DNA from: Billgrantia azerbaijanica
Lineage (GTDB): Bacteria; Pseudomonadota; Gammaproteobacteria; Pseudomonadales; Halomonadaceae
Length of the DNA stretch: 64,000 bases
Assembly (NCBI GenBank): GCA_004551485.1
Contig: SBLD01000011.1
Coordinates: 1-64,000, forward strand
Reading direction: 5' to 3'
Below are positions 57,828 to 64,000 of this stretch, piece by piece. Positions within the stretch are counted from its first letter, which is position 1. Every line of letters starts with the position of its first letter. Under the pieces are notes generated by a model that was not told the DNA's origin, searched no databases, and worked only from the letters and a program-made list of their open reading frames with translations. The translations under genes and the position numbers were made by a program.

Positions 57828-57872
57828 TTGTTGTGGAATGCATTGTTGTCGAATGCGTTGTTGTTGGAAGCG
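57828..57872. repeat. Three imperfect 15-bp tandem repeats upstream of astE
   Basis: TTGTTGTGGAATGCA, TTGTTGTCGAATGCG and TTGTTGTTGGAAGCG follow one another without gaps in the 324-bp gap between astE and the methyltransferase gene. They could be binding sites or simple slippage. No other gene or clear promoter was seen in that gap. Confidence 0.75.
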
Positions 57873-58070
57873 GCTGCAGGCAACCTTCCGGCGAGGCGTG
57901 GCGGCCCACAAGCCCCGGTGTCGGGCTGGTGAAAGCCGTGGTGCGATAGTGAAACTGACCAGCATCCTCGACGCGACTCTGACCATGGCCCAATGGGGCT
58001 GGCGGGCCGGGACGGGTAAGCTCGTGGCTGTCGCCTTGCCCACCTCGCCATGCCATGCCGGGAGTGTCTC

Positions 58071-58943
58071 ATGTCCGATGCTACGCTCGATCTCAGCCGC
58101 CGCCTCAACGACCACTATGCCGCGCCGGATTCCGCCGGGAGCGGTCTGGTCGCGCGGCTGCGCGACGCCTTTCGCCAGGCCGGCCAGGATCCGGAGCGCC
58201 TCTCCCTGGACGCCGTCGCCGGCATCGATCAACTTCACCTGGGCGGTCGCACCGCGAGCCGCTCGCTGGCGACGCTGGGCGGGGTGAGCCCCGGCGAGCG
58301 CGTGCTCGACGTGGGCTGCGGGACCGGTGGGGCGAGCCGCCTGCTGGCCGCCGAATACGGCGCCACGGTGACGGGCGTCGACATCACCACCGCCTTCGTC
58401 GAGGTGGCGGGCTGGCTGAGCGCGGCAACCGGCTTCGACGAGCGCACGCGCTTCCTGTGTACCGATGCAGCGGCGGTGCCGCTGCCCGACGGCAGCGTCG
58501 ACGTCGTGTGGTGCCAGCACGCCCTGATGAACATGCCCCAGGTACCGCGGGTGCTGGCCGAGTGGCGGCGCCTGCTGGTGCCGGGCGGACGGGTACTGCT
58601 GCACGAGGTGGTGGCCGGCGACAATGCCGAGCCGCTGGCCCTCCCGGTACCCTGGGCGCGCAGCGAGGCCACCAGCCACCTGCGCCGCCGCGAGTCGCTC
58701 GAACGCTGCCTGGTCCTGGCCGGCTTCGCGGCCGAGCAGGTGCGCGATGTCACCGAGGCGGCGTTGGCCTGGCGGCAAAGCCGCAGCGACCGCGAGAGAG
58801 GGGCGGCGCCGGCAGCGGCACAGAACCTGCCTGGCCCGGCGCTGCTCTTCGGCGACGACTTCCCGCTCATGGGGCGCAACCTGCGCGACAACCTGGCGGC
58901 CGGCAAGGTGCGCATCCTCGAGGGCGTGTGGCAGCGTCGATGA
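58071..58943 (+). CDS. SAM-dependent methyltransferase of unknown target
   Basis: A 290-residue class I methyltransferase. The SAM loop VLDVGCGTGGASRLLAAEYG, followed by GVDITTAFVEVA, and CTDAAAVPLPDGSVDVVWCQ match the methyltransferase-11 pattern. The N-terminal helical cap (LSRRLNDHYAAP) resembles sarcosine/dimethylglycine or small-molecule methyltransferases; in a halophile, an osmolyte is one option, but this is a guess. The ATG at 58071 follows GGGAG. It stands alone, divergent from astE. Confidence 0.82.
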   Translation: MSDATLDLSRRLNDHYAAPDSAGSGLVARLRDAFRQAGQDPERLSLDAVAGIDQLHLGGRTASRSLATLGGVSPGERVLDVGCGTGGASRLLAAEYGATVTGVDITTAFVEVAGWLSAATGFDERTRFLCTDAAAVPLPDGSVDVVWCQHALMNMPQVPRVLAEWRRLLVPGGRVLLHEVVAGDNAEPLALPVPWARSEATSHLRRRESLERCLVLAGFAAEQVRDVTEAALAWRQSRSDRERGAAPAAAQNLPGPALLFGDDFPLMGRNLRDNLAAGKVRILEGVWQRR

Positions 58944-59018
58944 CAGCGAAACCCGCCGACGGCACCATCGCCGCCCGTCTCGCCGTCTGAGCGCCGCGGC
59001 GTTCGCCGGTTGTACCGC

Positions 59019-59055
59019 AAGGCCCCACCCGGACCATCCGTTCGGGTGGGGCCTT
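59019..59055. terminator. Bidirectional terminator hairpin
   Basis: A 13-bp perfect stem AAGGCCCCACCCG (59019-59031) with CGGGTGGGGCCTT (59043-59055) lies between two convergent genes. Confidence 0.82.
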
Positions 59056-59074
59056 GGTGCGTCGGGCCGTCTCC

Positions 59075-60148
59075 TTATCCCGCGATGCGCTCGGCGATGG
59101 CCCGCCCCAGGCGCTCGGTGGTGCCTCGGCCGCGCAGGTCGGGGGTGAGCACCGCGTGGTCGCCCTCGGCGAGCACCGCCTCGAAGGCGGCCACGATGGC
59201 GTCGGCGGCCTCCTTGTAGCCCAAGTGCTCGAGCAGCATGGCACCGGACCAGACCTGGCCGATGGGGTTGGCGATGCCCTGGCCGGCGATGTCCGGGGCA
59301 CTGCCGTGCACCGGCTCGAAGAGGCTCGGGAAGGTGCCGTCGGGGTTGATGTTGGCCGAGGGCGCCACGCCGATGGTGCCGGTGCAGGCCGGCCCCAGGT
59401 CGGAGAGGATGTCGCCGAACAGGTTGCTTGCCACTACCACGTCGAACCAGTCGGGGTGCATCACGAAGTTGGCGGTGAGGATGTCGATATGGAACTGGTC
59501 CACCGTCACCTCGGGGTAGTTCGCTCCCATCGCCGCCACGCGCTCGTCCCACCACGGCATGGTGATGGCGATGCCGTTGGACTTGGTGGCCGAGGTGAGC
59601 TTCTTGCGGGGGCGGGAGGCCGCCAGGTCGAAGGCGAACTTGAGCACGCGGTCGACGCCGGTGCGCGTCATCACCGTCTCCTGGATCACCACCTCGCGCT
59701 CGGTGCCCTCGAACATCTTGCCGCCGACGCTGGAGTACTCGCCCTCCGTGTTCTCACGCACCACGTAGAAGTCGATGTCGCCGGGCTCGCGGTCGGCGAG
59801 CGGGCTCTTCACCCCCGGCAGCAGCTTGCAGGGGCGCAGGTTGACGTACTGGTCGAAGCGGCGACGGAACTGGAGCAGAGAGCCCCACAGCGAGATATGG
59901 TCCGGCACCGTCTCCGGCCAGCCCACGGCGCCATAGAAGAGCGCGTCGAAGTCCTTGAGCTGCTCGAACCAGTCGTCGGGCAGCATCTGGCCGTGCCTGG
60001 CGTAGTAGTCGCAGCTGGCGAAGTCGAAGTGCTCGAAAGCGAGGTCGATGCCGAAGCATCTGGCGGCGGCCTCGAGGGCACGCAGCCCTTCGGGCATCAC
60101 TTCCTTGCCGATGCCGTCGCCGGGGATGACGGCGATGCGATGGGTCAT
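59075..60148 (-). CDS. Tartrate/D-malate-type dehydrogenase (decarboxylating, isopropylmalate-dehydrogenase family)
   Basis: A 357-residue member of the isocitrate/isopropylmalate dehydrogenase family in the tartrate dehydrogenase/DmlA group. Motifs are AVIPGDGIGKEVMPEGL, VNLRPCKLLPGV, YVVRENTEGEYSS, NLFGDILSDLGPACTGTIG and LFEPVHGSAPDIAGQGIANP. It oxidises D-malate, tartrate or a 3-isopropylmalate-like hydroxy acid with NAD+, Mn2+ or Mg2+. The ATG at 60148 follows AGAGGAG. A LysR regulator is divergent, as is common for dmlA/dmlR pairs. leuB is less likely given the subfamily motifs and the lack of leuCD. Confidence 0.88.
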   Translation of the reverse strand: MTHRIAVIPGDGIGKEVMPEGLRALEAAARCFGIDLAFEHFDFASCDYYARHGQMLPDDWFEQLKDFDALFYGAVGWPETVPDHISLWGSLLQFRRRFDQYVNLRPCKLLPGVKSPLADREPGDIDFYVVRENTEGEYSSVGGKMFEGTEREVVIQETVMTRTGVDRVLKFAFDLAASRPRKKLTSATKSNGIAITMPWWDERVAAMGANYPEVTVDQFHIDILTANFVMHPDWFDVVVASNLFGDILSDLGPACTGTIGVAPSANINPDGTFPSLFEPVHGSAPDIAGQGIANPIGQVWSGAMLLEHLGYKEAADAIVAAFEAVLAEGDHAVLTPDLRGRGTTERLGRAIAERIAG

Positions 60149-60248
60149 GACGGTCTCCTCTGCGGTCGTGGGGGAAGCAGTCGGTACGCTGGTGTGTCGA
60201 TCGGTCTGGCGGGAGCGTCGCCGCTGCGCGGGTTGGTGACCACTACGG

Positions 60249-60265
60249 CCACTAGGGTATAGTGG
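60249..60265. promoter_or_regulatory. Candidate LysR operator
   Basis: A perfect dyad CCACTA-GGGTA-TAGTGG in the divergent intergenic region, 101 bp upstream of the dehydrogenase start. It is the only clear dyad seen in that gap. Confidence 0.4.
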
Positions 60266-60395
60266 CGCGCCAGCGGCTCGGCCAGGCAGTGAGGGATCAC
60301 TCCCGTCGGGATGACGAGCCCAGTCTAACCCTTGTCAGCCTGCGAATAATCGGGCTTTATGGAAAGGTATTGTTGAATTCTGGTGGAGAATTCGC

Positions 60396-61346
60396 GTGGC
60401 CCCGCTCGATGACCTGGCCTTCTTCCGGCAGTTGGCGTGCGCCGGCAGCCTGACCGCCACCGCGCGCACGCTCGGGCTGTCGCTGTCCGCGGTGAGCAAG
60501 CGCTTGAAGCAGCTCGAGGCACGCCTGGGAGTGACGCTGGCGCAGCGCACCACGCGCCGGTTGACCCTGACCGCCGAGGGCGAGCGGTACCTGGCTCGCG
60601 GGGCGGTGATTCTCGAGGAGCTTGCCGAACTGGAGGAGACGCTGGGCGAGCAGCGGGCGGCGCTCTCGGGGCCGCTGACGGTCAATGCCACCTTCGGCTT
60701 CGGCCGGCGCCACGTGGCGCCATTGCTGTCGGCTTTCTGCCGCCAGCATCCCGGCATCGAGGCGCAGCTCGAGCTCAGCAACTTCCCGCTGAGCCTGGGC
60801 GAGCGCGAGGTGGACATCGGCATCCGCGTGGGCGAACCCCCGGATTCGCGCCTGGTGGCGCGGCGCATCCTCGCCAACCGCCGTGTGCTGTGTGCCGCGC
60901 CCGACTACGTGGCGCACATGACGCCGCTCGACGGCCCGTCCGACCTCACCGCCCACCCCTGCCTGGTGCTGCGCGAGAACGCCAGCGACTACGCCGTGTG
61001 GCGCTTCCAGCCGCGCGGCGCGAACGGGGCCACGCAGGCGGTCAAGGTGAGCGGTCCCCTGGCCAGCAATGACGGCGAGGTGATCGTGCGCCTGGCGCTG
61101 GACGGTCACGGCATCGCCCTGCGCTCCTGGTGGGATGTGCATGAGCACCTGGAGAGCGGTGCGCTGGTCGAGCTGCTGCCCGACTGGCAGGGCGTGCGCG
61201 CGGATTTTCATGCCGTCTATGCCCAGCGGCGCCACGTGCCGCTGCGAATTCGCGCCTTCATCGCCTATCTTGAGCAGGAGATGGGCCGTCGCGTGCCGCC
61301 GTTGCCGGTGCCGGAAGCCGCCTCTACGGGAGAGCCGTCGCCGTGA
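60396..61346 (+). CDS. LysR-family regulator (DmlR-like)
   Basis: A 316-residue LysR regulator. The helix-turn-helix reads DLAFFRQLACAGSLTATART followed by LGLSLSAVSKRLKQLEARLG. The C-terminal inducer domain ends with FHAVYAQRRHVPLRIRAFIAYL, typical of the DmlR group. The start is a GTG at 60396, preceded by a GGAG. It overlaps the start of the glycosyltransferase gene by 4 bp (GTGA). The divergent hydroxy-acid dehydrogenase is the likely target. Confidence 0.87.
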   Translation: MAPLDDLAFFRQLACAGSLTATARTLGLSLSAVSKRLKQLEARLGVTLAQRTTRRLTLTAEGERYLARGAVILEELAELEETLGEQRAALSGPLTVNATFGFGRRHVAPLLSAFCRQHPGIEAQLELSNFPLSLGEREVDIGIRVGEPPDSRLVARRILANRRVLCAAPDYVAHMTPLDGPSDLTAHPCLVLRENASDYAVWRFQPRGANGATQAVKVSGPLASNDGEVIVRLALDGHGIALRSWWDVHEHLESGALVELLPDWQGVRADFHAVYAQRRHVPLRIRAFIAYLEQEMGRRVPPLPVPEAASTGEPSP

Positions 61347-62668
61347 ATGTGCTGATGTTCACCAACACCTACCTGCCGATCGTCGGCGGTGTCAGCGAGT
61401 CGGTGCAGCGCCTCAAGGCGCAACTGCAGGCCGCCGGGCACCGCGTGCTGGTGGTGGCGCCGCGTCTCGAGGGGCAGCCGCGCCATGAGCCCGACGTGGT
61501 GCGGGTGACGGCGGTGCAGCACTTCAACGGCAGCGACTTCTCCCTGCCGGTGCCCATTCCCGGTCAGCTCGTCGAGGCGATCGAGGCGTTCGAGCCCGAC
61601 GTCGTGCACGCCCACCACCCCTTCCTGCTCGGCGATACGGCTGCCCGGGCCGCCGACACCTACGGCCTGCCGCTGGTGTTCACCCACCACACTCTCTACG
61701 AGCACTACACCCACTACGTCCCCGGCGACTCGCCGCGCATGCAGCGCTTCGCCAAGGCGCTCGCCACCGAGTACACCCGCATGTGCGACGAGGTGATCGC
61801 CCCCAGCGAGAGCATCCGCGGCCTGCTGCTCGCCCGCGGCGCCAACCCGGCGATCACCGTGGTGCCGAGCGGGGTGGACACCGCGCGCTTTGCGGCGGGC
61901 AACGGCGTGGCGTGGCGCCGCCGCCTGGGCATTCCCGCCGATGCCTACGTGATCGGCCACCTGGGGCGCCTGGCGCGGGAGAAGAACCTGGCCTTTCTCG
62001 CCGCCGCCGTGGCGCGTGCGCTGGCTGCCCTGCCGGGGGCGCACTTCCTGGTGGTGGGCGACGGCGAGGCGCGCCGGGCCATGGTCGATGCCGCGGCGGC
62101 CCAGGGCGTCGCCGCGCGGGTGCACTTCACCGGCCGCCTGGAGGGGCAGACGCTGATCGACGCCTACCACGCCATGGATGTCTTCGCCTTCGCCTCGCAC
62201 AGCGAGACCCAGGGCATGGTGATCGCCGAGGCGATGGCGACGGGGCTGCCGGTGGTGGCGGTGGATGCGCCGGGGGTGCGCGAAGTGGTCGAGGAGGGCG
62301 TCAACGGCCACCTGCTCGCCACGGACGACACCGAAGCGATGGCCGAGGCCCTGGTCGTGCTGGCCGCACCAGCCACCCGGAAGCGGCTGGCCGCAGCCGC
62401 GCGGGCCACGGCGGCGGCGTACGACGAGCTGCGCTGCGCCGAGCGCTGCCTCGACGTCTACCGGCAGGTCATCGCGCGGGGCGGCCCCTTCACCCATGCC
62501 GACGACGGTGGCTGGGACCGGGTGCGTGCCCGGCTCGGCGCCGAGTGGCGCATGCTGCGCCACCGCGGGCGGCTGCTCAAGCAGCTGATGCAGGAGGAGT
62601 GGGAGCAGGAGCGCCCGGCGTGGTGGCCGCGGCGCCGCGAGAGCGAGTCGGAAGGCTCGCCGGAGTGA
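61343..62668 (+). CDS. GT4-family glycosyltransferase
   Basis: A 441-residue GT-B-fold enzyme. It starts with GTG at 61343 that overlaps the LysR stop. The N-terminal FTNTYLPIVGGVSESVQRLK and DVVHAHHPFLLGD, and the C-terminal RLAREKNLAFLAAAVARAL and SHSETQGMVIAEAMATGLP segments fit the family that includes diacylglycerol glucosyltransferases and glycan enzymes. The sugar and acceptor are unknown. The C-terminal tail is basic and Trp-rich, suggesting membrane contact. It ends 3 bp from a convergent VTT-type gene. Confidence 0.87.
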   Translation: MNVLMFTNTYLPIVGGVSESVQRLKAQLQAAGHRVLVVAPRLEGQPRHEPDVVRVTAVQHFNGSDFSLPVPIPGQLVEAIEAFEPDVVHAHHPFLLGDTAARAADTYGLPLVFTHHTLYEHYTHYVPGDSPRMQRFAKALATEYTRMCDEVIAPSESIRGLLLARGANPAITVVPSGVDTARFAAGNGVAWRRRLGIPADAYVIGHLGRLAREKNLAFLAAAVARALAALPGAHFLVVGDGEARRAMVDAAAAQGVAARVHFTGRLEGQTLIDAYHAMDVFAFASHSETQGMVIAEAMATGLPVVAVDAPGVREVVEEGVNGHLLATDDTEAMAEALVVLAAPATRKRLAAAARATAAAYDELRCAERCLDVYRQVIARGGPFTHADDGGWDRVRARLGAEWRMLRHRGRLLKQLMQEEWEQERPAWWPRRRESESEGSPE

Positions 62669-62671
62669 CGC

Positions 62672-63349
62672 TCAGCGGCGCCGGCGGCGCTCCGCCCAGC
62701 GCTTGAGGCCCGCCAGCAGGGCCACGCCGGCGAGTAGCCCACCGAGGGCCCACAGCAGCTCGGTGCGGCTCTCCGCCGTGGCCAGCTCCCCGAGCTGGCT
62801 GCCGAGCAGGGTGACGCCAGCCAGCCCCGGGACGATCCCCAGCGCCGAGCCGATCATGTAGTCGCGAAAGCGCAGGTGAAAGGCCCCGGCCATCAGGTTG
62901 GTCAGGGTGAAGGGGGCCAGCGGCAGCAGGTTCACCAGGGTCATGGTGCGGATGCCGCGACCAGCCAGGTAGCGTGACAGGCCGCGCAGGTGCTTGCCGC
63001 CGTGGCGCACCAGCGCCTCGCGGCCGATCCGCCGCCCCACCCACCAGGTGAGCATGGAGGCGGTGAGGGTGCCGGCGAGCGCATAGGCGAAGCCCCACCA
63101 GGGACCGAACAGCAGTCCCGTCAGCGCCACCAGCAGGCTCAGCGGGAACATCACCAGCGAGGCGGCGGCGTAGACCGCCATCACCACCAGCACCGCCCAG
63201 CTGGCGTCGCGCCAGGCCACCGACCCCTTGGCCAGCGCCAGCAGCGCCTCGACGGTCAGCACCTCCTCGAGGGCCAGCCACTGCCAGCCGAGCCCCAGGG
63301 CGACCAGCATGACGAGCAGGGCGGATATGAGCAGGAGCGAACGGGGCAT
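62672..63349 (-). CDS. TVP38/TMEM64 (VTT domain) membrane protein
   Basis: A 225-residue inner-membrane protein with about six hydrophobic helices. The VTT signature is visible in FPLSLLVALTGLLFGPWWGF, the YALAGTLTASMLTWWVGR segment and NLLPLAPFTLTNLMAGA. Such DedA/TVP38 proteins are linked to membrane lipid handling, but the role here is unknown. The ATG at 63349 has only a weak ribosome-binding site. It converges on the glycosyltransferase gene. Confidence 0.87.
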   Translation of the reverse strand: MPRSLLLISALLVMLVALGLGWQWLALEEVLTVEALLALAKGSVAWRDASWAVLVVMAVYAAASLVMFPLSLLVALTGLLFGPWWGFAYALAGTLTASMLTWWVGRRIGREALVRHGGKHLRGLSRYLAGRGIRTMTLVNLLPLAPFTLTNLMAGAFHLRFRDYMIGSALGIVPGLAGVTLLGSQLGELATAESRTELLWALGGLLAGVALLAGLKRWAERRRRR

Positions 63350-63436
63350 GGGCGGACGCCTGGGCTGCGAAGGGGGCTACAGGATACGGGGGCGGCGCCC
63401 GCCAGCCAATGTCACTCGTGGCGTATCGTTCCGGGG

Positions 63437-64000
63437 TCAGAGGGAGAACGCCTCGCGCACCGCCGGCCAGGCGGGGTTGCCGTCGCGGTCGGTGACGCCG
63501 ACCAGCATGGCCTCCACGCGCTCGGCGTTGTCGCCAATCCACTGCTCGGCCACCGCCTCGATGTCGCGCTCCTCCAGGCCGTACTCGCGGATCATCCAGC
63601 TCTGCTCCTCGGCGCGGAAGGTGATCTGCGAAAAGAGGGTGACGAGGTTGGCGTGGGCCTCGGCGTAGTCGCCGCGCATCACGGTGAGCACGTCGCTCTC
63701 CCCGTTGTTGGCACCGAACAGATCCCGGGGGTCGTCGAGGTAGCGCATGGGCAGCTCCAGGTTCATCCAGTGCGGCGTCCAGCCCACCCAGACGATCGCC
63801 TCCTCGCGCGAGATGGCGTCGCGCGCGGCGCTGAGCATGCCCACCGTGCTGGTGTCCACCAGCTGCCAGTCGCCAAGGCCCCAGACGTCGTCGTCGATGG
63901 CCGCCTGGAGGATCTCGCTGGCCGCCGAGCCGGCGCCGAAACCGTGGATCTTGCCGTCGAAGCGCTCGCGGTGTTCGTCGAGGTCGGCGAAGCTGCGGAT
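63437..64000 (-). CDS. Glycine betaine/proline ABC substrate-binding protein (partial)
   Basis: The last 187 residues of a periplasmic binding protein; the gene runs off the right edge. The frame is open from 64000, starting FADLDEHRERFDGKIHGFGA, and the internal GTG at 63859 is not a real start. The VWVGWTPHWMN segment with its tryptophans is the hallmark of ProX/OpuAC-type betaine-binding proteins, where aromatic side chains cage the trimethylammonium group. Uptake of glycine betaine or a related osmolyte fits a halophile. The permease and ATPase genes are outside the window. Confidence 0.85.
   Translation of the reverse strand: MRSFADLDEHRERFDGKIHGFGAGSAASEILQAAIDDDVWGLGDWQLVDTSTVGMLSAARDAISREEAIVWVGWTPHWMNLELPMRYLDDPRDLFGANNGESDVLTVMRGDYAEAHANLVTLFSQITFRAEEQSWMIREYGLEERDIEAVAEQWIGDNAERVEAMLVGVTDRDGNPAWPAVREAFSL

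Noticed and set aside
56739-59555. 938-residue minus-strand frame that includes astE
   Set aside because: Only the part from 57746 down is AstE-like. The upstream part is antisense to the methyltransferase gene and partly overlaps the tartrate-type dehydrogenase.
59075-60148. leuB (isopropylmalate dehydrogenase)
   Set aside because: The motif pattern and divergent LysR gene fit the tartrate/D-malate group, and leuA, leuC and leuD are absent.

Overview
The window reads as chromosome of a high-GC, moderately halophilic gammaproteobacterium, most likely Halomonadaceae (Halomonas-like). This rests on the general look of the proteins, the many Na+/osmolyte-type transporters (SSS symporter, TAXI-TRAP, CPA-type antiporter, a glycine-betaine-type binding protein at the right edge) and an AST-pathway arginine gene. 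Taxonomy is inferred from content only. No rRNA, tRNA, CRISPR array, transposase or phage gene was recognised.

Layout. 0-2.9 kb: valine/methylmalonate-semialdehyde catabolism (mmsB end, LysR, mmsA). 2.9-8 kb: a likely accessory patch with a 580-aa P-loop protein of unknown function and a PLD-nuclease/SF2-helicase/DUF3427 protein. 8-11.8 kb: AhpD-like protein, unknown protein, TPP riboswitch with SSS transporter, small secreted protein. 11.9-15.1 kb: two toxin-antitoxin modules flanking ilvD. 15.2-24.1 kb: a selenium cluster with an oxyanion-type ABC importer, senA, senB, an oxidoreductase-SelD fusion (senC) and egtD, which together predict selenium import and selenoneine synthesis. 24.2-25.4 kb: three small genes. 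25.5-31.5 kb: TonB receptor divergent from an ABC importer plus nnrS. 31.7-35.2 kb: TAXI/DUF1850/fused TRAP permease. 35.3-37 kb: purEK. 37.1-40 kb: predicted haem-binding protein with a membrane partner, and a TraX-like protein. 40.1-47.8 kb: LysR, ethanolamine-type permease, glutamine-synthetase-like ligase, aldehyde dehydrogenase, iron alcohol dehydrogenase and class I amidotransferase, which together predict a gamma-glutamylated ethanolamine (or amino-alcohol) pathway. 47.9-53.1 kb: antiporter and a Cd/Pb/Zn resistance module (P-type ATPase, CorA, MerR). 53.4-57.7 kb: basic amino-acid ABC importer with astE. 58-64 kb: methyltransferase, tartrate/malate-type dehydrogenase, LysR plus glycosyltransferase, VTT membrane protein, truncated betaine-binding protein.

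Two multi-gene systems deserve most attention: the selenium cluster (15.2-24.1 kb) and the gamma-glutamyl amino-alcohol operon (40.1-47.8 kb). Smaller points are a riboswitch whose helix contains the ribosome-binding site, a candidate leader peptide ahead of the arginine importer, and three palindromic intergenic elements of about 140-160 bp.
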